A DNA stretch of 64,000 nucleotides from Choanephora cucurbitarum (lineage: Eukaryota; Mucoromycota; Mucoromycetes; Mucorales; Choanephoraceae): positions 1 to 64,000 of the forward strand of contig JAIWNI010000086.1 in assembly GCA_025331435.1 (NCBI GenBank), given 5' to 3'. Position numbers and translations under genes: made by a program. This document shows positions 55,548 through 64,000 of this stretch, piece by piece; the stretch's first letter is position 1, and each line of letters starts with the position of its first letter. Below the pieces are notes generated by a model, which saw only the letters and a program-made list of their open reading frames with translations, made no database searches and was not told where the DNA came from.

Positions 55548-56039
55548 TCACATCTTCTTTTCAAACAAATGACAATAAAGTGCATAACTGGCAACAATTA
55601 TGATAGCCGATAGACAAGAGACAAGCAACACAGGTATCAGTATCACGAGACCTGTGATTAACGATACAAACACAAGAATAGACCATAAAATGCCTAGCAC
55701 AATCGATGTGAGTGATATGACAGTCAACATGAACAATACAAAAACGGCGACAGGCACAATAGCAAATACCGAGAAGACATAAAAACATAGCCTGAATTCT
55801 CGACTACTATTGAAAAATATAAGGAAAGAGAACTCTCTCTTTGTTTTTCATTATATTTACTGCTGCCAAAGTACATCAATATGTGTTCTAGTCGCGTCCC
55901 AATAGAACATGAACTGATCATATAAACGAGAATACATGTCAATTGGTTCGTCTGTTGCATGTCTCTCTTTTGAGCTATCCATGAATTCGCTTCGGTTAGA
56001 ATGAGTTTTAGTATAGCTTAATTGCTCTGTCTGTGACAT
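55548..56039 (-). CDS. Small membrane protein, possibly promethin/LDAF1-like
   Basis: Exons 56039-55861 and 55806-55548 (minus strand) give 145 aa. The first 60 residues are hydrophilic; then HSREFRLCFYVFSVFAIVP leads into one very long hydrophobic stretch (about 65 residues, VAVFVLFMLTVISLTSIVLG and further) and a short basic tail (LFEKKM). A soluble head plus a long double-hairpin hydrophobic region resembles promethin (LDAF1), which works with seipin in lipid-droplet formation. The resemblance is in layout only, and other small hairpin membrane proteins are possible. Confidence 0.6.
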
Positions 56040-57737
56040 TGTGCTTGAATGGAAAATACAGAAAGAAAAAAAGAGAGAGAAAGAAAAAAAAAAGTTTGCA
56101 TGAATGGGAAAATGAAAATATTAGCTCATTCTTAACATTTATTTAGGAAATCCTAGGGAGTAACACTGTTTAGTTATTTCGGTCAAGTGTTATTTTTTCT
56201 TGTTCATCACAAGTCCTCTTTCCTATTTGCCTTGCATCATTTGAAGTATCTATGCTTCATGTTGTTTGTATTCTGACTTTTGTTGGAAACAAACACTGTG
56301 ATTGACATAGTCACTCTGGCTTTATAGACGTTTCCTTTTTGGAAATCTAGGTAACTCAGGTCAATTTCTAAAACTGAAGGACAACAATCCTATATAGAAC
56401 GCTCAATTCATTTATTCCTATGGCATTGCCTTTATCGCCACCTTTCGTTCTTACGATTGTTGTATGCATTGTTCTACCTCTTTGTCTTCTTTAAAGATTG
56501 AGATAAGAAACTGTTGCTTCATTGATGAGATTAACAGTCTATGTGAATATCCTAAAGATTAAGGCCTACATAAGGTAGATATTTAGAATCCATTGCTGCA
56601 GTGGAAAATCAGTCTGTCCATTTCTGTTTAAGCCTTCTCAGAATAGCATACATTCAAATCTCTTGACTTGGAGAAAGCGTTTGAAGTTGTAAATGCCGAA
56701 GTATTCATTATCAGTTGAACATCTGATTTTATTGTTTGTCTCTGATGATTAGTTGTGCTTTCCTCACTATAGTTTGTATAGTTTTGAGGCTCTTTAAAGT
56801 TTGCTTGTCAATTGAAATGCAGCCCATTGTTCCTTCACTTGCTCAAGTCAATATACTGATCCTTGGAACAACTTTTTCGTTTAGATCCATTAAAGTAGCT
56901 TCATCTTCATCTAACTTAATTTGTCTCGATACTTTAGCTTAATACATATTATGTTTGAGCTGAACTACTGTTTTTGCTCCATTTAAGCTAGCTTTATACG
57001 TACTCTTAATCTAAATTGGCCATATCATGTGGGATCAGTGAAAAAGAAAATAGTAAATTTGACATGTAACTTATACAATGATATTTATGCATTTTCTTTT
57101 TGCCCTATGCTAGTAAAAAGAAAACTGGCTGAACAATTATCTTTGTGCCTATGTCAAAAGACTATGATCAGCTTTTGAAGAAGAGGCAATCAAAGAATGG
57201 GAGCTGTGGTGCTATTCCTGCCTCTTGCTTCAGTATCTTTTGCTCTATATTTATATGCTCGCTGTATATTGGATTGCTAAATTAATATGCATCAAGCGTT
57301 TTGCTAGTAACAATCAGAGAAGAGAGCAATCTTATGAGGCTTGGTCAAATGAAGCGGTTCAAAAGATTGTAGGGAACTCTGTAAATAAGATAGCCTACTT
57401 CCTTTCGATAGGTCAGCTTGTTATACTTCAAACCATCTTAAAAAAGTGAGCATCTTATCATGAATCTATCAGATTATGGGCTCCCAAAATGTATATCGTG
57501 GCTGCTTTGAACCTAGATTGAACAGCCAAGGAAAATGATTGCTTGCTTATCATCAATAAGTGCTAAGGAGTGAGGGTGAGAGGGATCTTAATCTGAAGTT
57601 CAATCTTAGTAAGATTCCATGAATTTCCTTTGTTTTCTTTGCATTACAAATCCAAGTATTTGTGGCTTGTCAAGACACTTATCCTTTGATTTTTTTGTCG
57701 AGAGATCCTTCTTTCTGTATTAGTCAGTTCACACACA
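56040..57737. other. Intergenic region, no gene seen
   Basis: About 1.7 kb. Short open frames (56736-56942, 57225-57449) show no family features. The last 60 bp are the EMW1 promoter. Confidence 0.55.
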
Positions 57738-60203
57738 ATGACCTTGTCCAACGCCGAAGTTGCCCTTGTTCTCGGCAAAAAAGCCTCAGTAGACAATGAG
57801 ACAATCAGTACTATTGTAGCTGATATTCAAGAAGGTCGTTATGCAAAGGTGATCAAGGAAAGCATCATCTTCAAAGATGCTCAAGCTAGTTCGGAAGAGC
57901 TAAAAAAGACAGGCGACATTCAAGCTTGGATTGACAACAGACTTTCCAACATTGCTTTGGATAATGAGCAGGACTTGTTTTATGTGTTGGCAACCGGTAT
58001 TGCCTCACTCAACTCATTTATCCAAGTCAACTGGACTGGTCCTGTTCTTGCCTTTACAGTATCTGAATTGTTCTTTGGTCAAGAGAACCAGGAGTTTGAG
58101 AATGTATTGCACAAAGCTTGTCTTAAATCGCTCTCAGTAGACAGTGAAGAAGTCTATCATCTGACTCAACAATTGGCCTTGTTGGCAATTGCTCGCACAT
58201 TGTTTGAAGCTGTTCGTACCAAGAACTTGACAGGTTCCTTCTGGTGTATGCGTTCAGCCTTTATTCAACAACAACTCTTGGATGAATTCACTGGGTCACT
58301 TCAGAACAAGCTGACCTCTTTGGCCCAAGAAAGTAACACCATTTTAGAAAAGACCCCTGAAAGTGAAGTTGATGCTGAAACTCGTCAAGCACTCAAGGTT
58401 CGTCATGAATTGGAGATCGGTTTGATCCACAGCTTTTTCGGACAAGACAAAGAATCCTTAGAGAAGCTGGAATCTGCTCAAAAGGAATCTGGATTCACTT
58501 GGTCTTTGACAGGTGCTCTTGGTCGTCGTACTAAGTTCCAACAGTTTGATGTGTCCCAGTTGGTCGTCTTGGCTGAAAGTAAAAAGAAAGCAGATGGTTC
58601 ACCTATTGAAGTGAATGAAGATGCTGCTAAGCCAGAAACTTTGGATTTAAATGATGATACACTTTTGGATAACATCCAGTTTACTGAAAATGAAAAAAAC
58701 ACTAAAGAAAACGATCAACGTCATGGTAATTTGGAAGTGATCGATCAATGTCTTTTGCTTGCCTTCTGTTTGAATGTCAAGAACACCAACCCTGATCACG
58801 GTATTACTACTGAACAAATGGTGCCCTATGTCACTCGTGTTCTTGAGAATGCTAACAACTGGATGGTACACACGATGGGTCTCTTGCTTCGTTCTCGTTT
58901 GGAAGCCAACAAGAACCGTACTGTTGAACGTGCAGCCCTTCAACTTCAAGCTTTGGTGGATCAGATCAAGGTCGAAGACTCTGGCGTTGAGGAGCGTCTT
59001 GCTTATTTCTATGATCTCCTTTTGCCTAGTAAGTGGGAAATGGAACGTGAATTGGCTCGTCGTTTTGTCTCTCTTGGTGTTCTTCGTTCTGCTGTTGAGA
59101 TCTTTGAGCGTCTGGAAATGTGGGAAGATGTGATCTCTTGTTATCAAATGATGGAACAACCTCAGAAAGCAAAGGACGTCTTGACTCGTTTGATGGAAGA
59201 AAACCCTCAATCACCCAAGTACTGGTGTATTCTTGGTGATCTTGAAGCTGAACCTGCTCATTGGCGCAAATCATGGGAGATGTCAAACCAAAAGTATGCT
59301 CGTGCCATGCGTAGTTTGGGCTCCTATGAGTTCAAGCGTAAAAACTATGAATCTGCTATCGAATGTTATCAAAAGGCACTTACTATCAACCCTCTCTTTG
59401 AAGGCTCCTGGTATATCTTGGGTTGTGCTGCCATGATGACTGAAAACTGGGAAGTAGGTTCTCGCGCCTTCCAGCGTGTGGTCTCATTGGATGACGAACA
59501 GCCTGAAGCTTGGACCAATCTGGCCAGTATCTATATCAAGATGGATAGAAAGCCCGATGCCTTTTTAGCTCTAAAGCAAGCTACCAAGTTGAAGTTTGAT
59601 AACTGGAAGATTTGGCAAAACTTGTTGTTTGTCTCTATTGATGTCGGTCAATTCCCTGATGCTATCTATGCTATGCAACGTGTTGTTGAACTTCGTTGGG
59701 ACAAAGATCGTGATGAAGCTGTTGATGTTGGTGTACTTCGTATGATTGTCGAGAGTGTAGTTCAAAACTGGAAGGATCCCTTTGATCGTGACGGTGCTCG
59801 TCTTTCACGTCATGTACAGCGTTTGTTAGAGAACGTGATCTTGAGCCGTATCACTAATTCACCTGATATATGGATGATTTGTGCCAAGTATTATCTCTGG
59901 CAACAACGCTATGTGGATGCTCTGGAAACCTCCGTCAAAGCCTACCGATCTGTCATGCACGACCCTCGTATTGAAACAGAGGAATCTATATTTGAAGATG
60001 TGACCACTGTTGCCTTAGAAACTGTGGATATGTACGAGAACTTGGGTCAAAAGACTGTAGATGGCGCTCCCGTTTGTGCTGATTGGCGCTACCAATCTCG
60101 TCTCATCATCAAAGGCTTAATGGGCAAAGTACGTGATATCTTTGAAGACACCACTTCTTATGAGCGTTTGAAGGATCGTTTAGAAGACTTGAAAAATGCT
60201 TAG
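57738..60203 (+). CDS. EMW1: TPR-repeat protein EMW1 / TTC27
   Basis: Single-exon gene of 821 aa in a genome where most genes are split. The N-terminal 400 residues are alpha-helical without clear repeats; from about residue 480 onward TPR repeats are visible (ALGRRTK..., GDLEAEP, GSYEFKRKNYESAIECYQKALTINP, GSRAFQRVVSLDDEQPEAWTNLASIYIKM, AFLALKQATKLKFDNWKIW). The helix content, length and repeat placement match the TTC27/Emw1 family, which is linked to cell-wall or protein-folding functions in yeast and animals. The compact coding sequence with rather GC-rich, optimal-looking codons suggests high expression. Confidence 0.85.
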   Translation: MTLSNAEVALVLGKKASVDNETISTIVADIQEGRYAKVIKESIIFKDAQASSEELKKTGDIQAWIDNRLSNIALDNEQDLFYVLATGIASLNSFIQVNWTGPVLAFTVSELFFGQENQEFENVLHKACLKSLSVDSEEVYHLTQQLALLAIARTLFEAVRTKNLTGSFWCMRSAFIQQQLLDEFTGSLQNKLTSLAQESNTILEKTPESEVDAETRQALKVRHELEIGLIHSFFGQDKESLEKLESAQKESGFTWSLTGALGRRTKFQQFDVSQLVVLAESKKKADGSPIEVNEDAAKPETLDLNDDTLLDNIQFTENEKNTKENDQRHGNLEVIDQCLLLAFCLNVKNTNPDHGITTEQMVPYVTRVLENANNWMVHTMGLLLRSRLEANKNRTVERAALQLQALVDQIKVEDSGVEERLAYFYDLLLPSKWEMERELARRFVSLGVLRSAVEIFERLEMWEDVISCYQMMEQPQKAKDVLTRLMEENPQSPKYWCILGDLEAEPAHWRKSWEMSNQKYARAMRSLGSYEFKRKNYESAIECYQKALTINPLFEGSWYILGCAAMMTENWEVGSRAFQRVVSLDDEQPEAWTNLASIYIKMDRKPDAFLALKQATKLKFDNWKIWQNLLFVSIDVGQFPDAIYAMQRVVELRWDKDRDEAVDVGVLRMIVESVVQNWKDPFDRDGARLSRHVQRLLENVILSRITNSPDIWMICAKYYLWQQRYVDALETSVKAYRSVMHDPRIETEESIFEDVTTVALETVDMYENLGQKTVDGAPVCADWRYQSRLIIKGLMGKVRDIFEDTTSYERLKDRLEDLKNA

Positions 60204-60351
60204 AACCCTTATTTTTTTTGTTTCTTCATTTCTCTTTCTCTCTTTTTTGTCATATTGTTTCTATGTATAATAGCATTGCATTTCTTTAGAATTCTCTTTT
60301 TATATCATCTTTGTAACATTAAGAAGAATAAACTTTATTATTATTATTTAT

Positions 60352-60714
60352 TTACAATCTTTTGAAGTTTACTTCTCCAACAGGTTGATCACCAGTTAGT
60401 CCACCTAATCCTTGAGAAGGTTGTTCAGCAATATGATGTGCATCACCGCCAGTATTCAAAGGCTTCTTCTTTTCCTTGTTGGGTTGCTTGTCAGAAACTG
60501 TAGATTCTTTGATTTGTTCAGGATCATCTCTGCCAGTAACTATAGGGGCGTGTTGCTTTGGGTTAATGCTCATCTTGGGAGATTCGTGAGTGTTTGTTTG
60601 ATCTGACTGCTTCACTTCGTCATAGTTCACATAGCCTGTGTCAGGGTTCTGGCTTAATCCAGTGTCGTATTTAAGATCTTTGTTACCGTTATTCATGTTA
60701 TCGTTGTGCTGCAT
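60352..60714 (-). CDS. Small hydrophilic protein, family not recognised
   Basis: Single open frame of 120 aa, ATG at 60714. The composition is extreme: many Asn, Gln, Asp, Lys, Gly and His, no hydrophobic core and no Cys. Motifs like GLGGLTGDQPVGEVNF at the end hint at conserved C-terminal contact residues. It resembles disordered stress or LEA-type hydrophilins in composition only. It is convergent with EMW1, with 148 bp between stops. Expression is likely because the frame is long and its codon use is regular. Confidence 0.6.
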   Translation of the reverse strand: MQHNDNMNNGNKDLKYDTGLSQNPDTGYVNYDEVKQSDQTNTHESPKMSINPKQHAPIVTGRDDPEQIKESTVSDKQPNKEKKKPLNTGGDAHHIAEQPSQGLGGLTGDQPVGEVNFKRL

Positions 60715-61852
60715 TGTTTAGTTTTGAAAAAAAAAATATGCGAATGTAGATCAGTCAATGTTTACTTTTATATTTGATTCAATGCTTGGCATCACCATGA
60801 TATCATGCTACCATTTTTATGCACTTATGCCTCTAACAGAAAATCATCAAAAGGAATGACGTACCTTATAAAATATCTACTCTCAACAGTACTTGAAGTA
60901 AAGTTGCTGGTATCACTACAATGCAATGCTAATCCCTATTTGGTTTTATACTCCATATTTGGATCTGGTGCGTGAGTACTTCTCTGATTGAGTTTTTGAC
61001 CAAGCAAAAAAAAAAAAAAATGGACTTCATCTCGTCTACTTTAGCGAAGCCTGAAGGACTGTATATTGCAAAGTAGCAGATAGTTTTTGTGGAATATAAG
61101 TGCATGCAAGCTTGTTCCTTGTTCTCTAGTTCTTATTTAGTCCTCATTTGGTTAGAATGATGCAATAAGGGTTGACCATCTTACAAAAGAGATATACAAC
61201 TATACTTTTTTTGGTTTTGACAATCAGCTTCAATTGAGCCTATACATACTAATCCTCCTTATATAAAGTATGTCCTTTATGATATGCTAGTACTAGCTTA
61301 GTTCCACCTTAAATTTTTAATTCAGGACGCAGCGTTTGGCTTTTCAAAAACCTCTTTGTCTTTGAGGTAAGTTTCTTTTTTTTTGTGATGAGTGGAATTT
61401 TATATTCCAATTTAACTTCACTCGAAAAATGGGGCAGTGTGCTTTGAATTTACCAAGACCTAAAGCTACTTCATTCTACTAGACAGCTCCCAATAGTCCC
61501 TGTCGAGTCTTGCAAAAAATATAAATATATGCGGGCTTCAGAATAGCCGGTTAAATTTAAAGAAATCTGTAAAGAAGGAAAGAACATAGGCACTACATAA
61601 TGTTGATAACCTAAAGCAAATAAGAAATAGAAAGAGAGAGATGCTGATGTACTTTCAAAGAGTATATATGAAATGAAAATGCGGATAATTACAAATCGAT
61701 GTTGCTAATACTGTACGGCCTATTTCTTGTTCTACTTGTAACAAGAAAAGAAAGCACGTCACAAGAAAGTAGCCACAAAGTTTTTTTTCTTGACCAAAAC
61801 AAAAAACTGTCTAGATAAGCTACTTTTTTTTTATAAAATACATATAAATACA
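60715..61852. other. Intergenic region before NHP2
   Basis: About 1.1 kb; the right half is AT-rich with GA runs and ends in a T-run and TATAAA-like sequence near the NHP2 start. No gene is seen. Confidence 0.55.
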
Positions 61853-62462
61853 ATGGCCAAGGAGCAAAAGAAGGAAAAGAAGGTCAAGGCCCCTAAGAAC
61901 GAAGGTTCAGACAATGAAGAAGAAGTTCTCCGCTTCCAATCTCCTATTGCTCACCCCTTGGCCGAGAAGAAGTTGGTCAAGAAGCTCTACAAGACCATCA
62001 AGAAGGGTATGTTAATGGCCATAGCTGAGAAGACACTTTCTTAACATGTTTTGTTTTGTTTTTTCTAGCTAGTAAAGTTAAGCACGTCCGTCGTGGTGTC
62101 AAGGAAGTTGGCAAGGCTCTCCGTAAGGGTGAAAAGGGTCTCGTTGTGATTGCCGGTGACATTTCACCTTTAGATGTTATTTCTCACATGCCCGTTCTCT
62201 GTGAAGATAGCAATGTTCCTTACATCTTTGTTCCTTCCAAGGAACAATTGGGTGAAGCCAGCTCCACCAAGCGCCCTACTTCAGTCACCATGATTGTCTT
62301 TGGTGGCAAGAACAAGGATACCAAGGCTGCTGCTGACTACAAGGAGTTGTATGATGAATGTTATGCCCAAGCTAAAGATTTGGTGAGTTTGTAGTGGTTC
62401 TAAAATGCAAGTTCTCATACTGACTGATGTAATTTTTATAGGACGAAAAGCTCGTCTATTAA
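61853..62462 (+). CDS. NHP2: H/ACA snoRNP subunit NHP2
   Basis: Core protein of H/ACA snoRNPs, which pseudouridylate rRNA; related to L7Ae. Exons 61853-62006, 62069-62382 and 62442-62462 give 162 aa. A Lys-rich N-terminus is followed by the L7Ae-type RNA-binding fold: VRRGVKEVGKALRKGEKGLVVIAGDISPLDVISHMPVLCED, continuing with PYIFVPSKEQLGEA and SVTMIVFG, about residues 52-140. The last exon encodes only DEKLVY and a stop. Codons are strongly biased to the G/C-ending forms typical of highly expressed fungal genes. Confidence 0.94.
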
Positions 62463-62949
62463 GCAAGAATGGAAATCATACGCTTATCTTTTTTTCATAT
62501 ACATTCAATTACCACCTGTATAACAACAACGTTCTGTCTTTGATTGGAATAGTGTTTTTCTCTCTCTCTTTTTCATAGTTTTGTAGATTTCAACTCACAT
62601 ATATTGCACACCCACCCACACATCAGATTATCACATAATAAAAAAAGGTTATTTATGGAAACCAGTACATGAGAAACGCGTTAGAAGTTGAAAGAAGAAC
62701 AGAATGAAGTTTTGGGTAGTAGGCTACACTTGGGAGGGTTGATGGAAAAGCAGAGCAGACCTGCAATCATTTTGAAGAGTAAAGTGGTTATGTTTTGGTC
62801 CTTTATAAATTAAATGTAACATTCGTTTTCTCGTATATATTTTAAGAAAACTGAATCAAAATCAGTATAAAGTACATCTGCTATTTGTTTTCGGATATCA
62901 CTGTTTAGAAATTCGCTGGATGATTTGACATAAAAAGAAATGCCGTTTT
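62463..62949. other. Intergenic region between convergent NHP2 and the cysteine-rich gene
   Basis: About 490 bp with AATAAA-type signals for both genes; no other gene. Confidence 0.55.
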
Positions 62950-63420
62950 TTAGTTACACTTGTTCTTGATACAAGTGTCACGGCAATCATCGCTGGTAAC
63001 ACAACATTGACCCTTCTTACCATCACCAAGACGCAAGCCATAAGCACCAGCCTTACAACCTTTGGGGAGGATAGGAAGAGCGTACTTAGGGTTTTGAGGG
63101 CCATTACATACATTCTTGAGACATGATTCACGACAATCATCATCAGACTTACAACAGACAGATCCCCAACCATTACCGAGACCACGGGCATAAGAACCAC
63201 GCATACACTTGTACTTCTCAGCAATGGCCAATTCTTGAGAGTTAAGGTAGCCATTGCATGTACCCTTGTTAGGGTTACAAAGTTCACGGCAATCAGCATT
63301 AGATTCACAGCAATAGTTCAACCAACCATCCTTGCGACCCTTACCAGCGGAACCTTTGATACAAGAGGCTTGGGCTCCAACAGCAACAGAGAGAACGAAG
63401 AGAGCAGTGGACAACTTCAT
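62950..63420 (-). CDS. Secreted cysteine-rich protein of three tandem repeats
   Basis: 156 aa, single exon, ATG at 63420. A signal peptide (MKLSTALFVLSVAVGAQA) precedes three repeats that share the pattern C-x16-CC-x5-C-x3-C-x4/6-C, six Cys each, 18 in total. Each has the core G-x-G-x(1-4)-G-(W/K) and ends CCxSxxDCRxxC. This is the layout of a secreted disulfide-rich, effector-like or cell-wall-associated protein. I do not know the family and assign no activity. An in-frame ATG at 63459 would put 13 residues before the signal peptide and is less likely. Codons favour C- and G-ending forms, which suggests high expression. Confidence 0.85.
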   Translation of the reverse strand: MKLSTALFVLSVAVGAQASCIKGSAGKGRKDGWLNYCCESNADCRELCNPNKGTCNGYLNSQELAIAEKYKCMRGSYARGLGNGWGSVCCKSDDDCRESCLKNVCNGPQNPKYALPILPKGCKAGAYGLRLGDGKKGQCCVTSDDCRDTCIKNKCN

Positions 63421-64000
63421 GTTGAGTAAGAAAGGATTGTAATTGAGATAACTTGGCAAATTCTAACAGAAAATTAAACTATTTATATGTAAAGTGAGAT
63501 CGACGCATTTAATGACAGCCATGGAAAATCTTTTGTGGGAACACAAAGATGTCAGCAACAAACCTGGGTTATAAAAGCAATTTTTATAAAAAGCTTTTCA
63601 TTCCCTTTTATTTACTCAAACGACCTAAAACTGGCAGAAGTTAAGATAGAGACAAACGCATTAATTAATCTTGTGTTCTCCAAACTTGAATTTTAAGGGC
63701 CAACGGTTCCACAAGAATTGCATTTTCTGGATTGTCAAAAAAGAGAAAAGGACGCAGTGCTTAATAAGAAAAGAGAATTGAAGCTTAGTTTTATACCAAT
63801 TCATGACAAATTATATAAAAAGAATCCTTTTTCTTGCATCTTTGTAATCTCAAAATGAAATGCTCTGGTTACCGAGGTAGTAATTTGTATGTCTCGATAA
63901 ACGCTACCCCAATTGAGTAGTACTCCGAGCATTGAAGAATATTCTTAACGTACTACCATTAATATAAAGTTTGCGCTATAATTCATACTTGTACAGTCTA
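63421..64000. other. Upstream region of the cysteine-rich gene
   Basis: About 580 bp to the window end with TATAAA-like sequence on the minus strand (TATAAATAG, 63486-63478). No other gene is seen. Confidence 0.5.

Noticed and set aside
57225..57449. 74-codon hydrophobic frame upstream of EMW1
   Set aside because: No family features and no evidence of a separate transcription unit.

Overview
This is nuclear DNA of a filamentous fungus, most likely an early-diverging one (Mucoromycota, Mucorales-like). The evidence is AT-rich sequence, genes split by many short (about 50-80 bp) GT-AG introns, small intergenic gaps, a B12-dependent methionine synthase (unusual in Dikarya), RNA-silencing machinery (HEN1) and a Mutator-like transposon. 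No rRNA, tRNA, CRISPR array or organellar sequence was recognised. All gene models are spliced models I built by eye from reading frame, splice signals and family knowledge; I ran no alignments.

Layout. 1-5.2 kb (+): complex I LYR subunit NDUFB9, the U4/U6.U5 protein SNRNP27, the ER contact-site protein VAP/Scs2 and a GPT2/SCT1-like glycerolipid acyltransferase. 5.2-10.2 kb: HEN1 (-), a C1-domain plus dysferlin-domain membrane protein (+) and a divergent importin-alpha (-). 10.3-14.8 kb: an unrecognised coiled-coil protein (+), the rRNA m6A methyltransferase METTL5 (-) and a small Cys protein (+). 15.2-21.2 kb: the PAF1-complex subunit CDC73 (+), a Siw14/Oca-type phosphatase homologue without the catalytic Arg (+), and ribonucleotide reductase large subunit RNR1 (-) with MCB-like sites upstream. 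22.1-28.6 kb is the accessory island: a secreted 2H (Swiss-army-knife type) phosphoesterase (-), a complete MULE transposon of 3.8 kb with 96-bp perfect terminal inverted repeats and an 8-bp target duplication, and a secreted hephaestin-like protein whose second cupredoxin domain has lost its copper ligands. 29.5-33.6 kb: a polytopic membrane protein (+) and a RasGEF (-). 33.6-42.4 kb is a gene desert. 42.4-47.3 kb: mitochondrial ribosomal protein mL53 (+) and MetH (-). 49.2-52.7 kb: casein kinase 1 (+) and the GGA clathrin adaptor (-). 53.9-56.0 kb: DSC3 (+) and a promethin-like membrane protein (-). 57.7-63.4 kb: EMW1/TTC27 (+), a hydrophilic unknown (-), NHP2 (+) and a secreted triple-repeat cysteine-rich protein (-).

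Most genes are housekeeping genes with no operon-like logic. Recurrent themes are convergent pairs with stop codons only 12-61 bp apart and short divergent promoters. The strongest candidate for something new is the MULE. Its transposase (FAR1-like DNA-binding, DDE, SWIM, AT-hook-like) appears to be joined to an OTU-type cysteine protease through a 51-nt intron that carries both the transposase stop codon and the start codon of a free OTU protein. Retention or removal of that intron would therefore switch between two proteins and one fusion.
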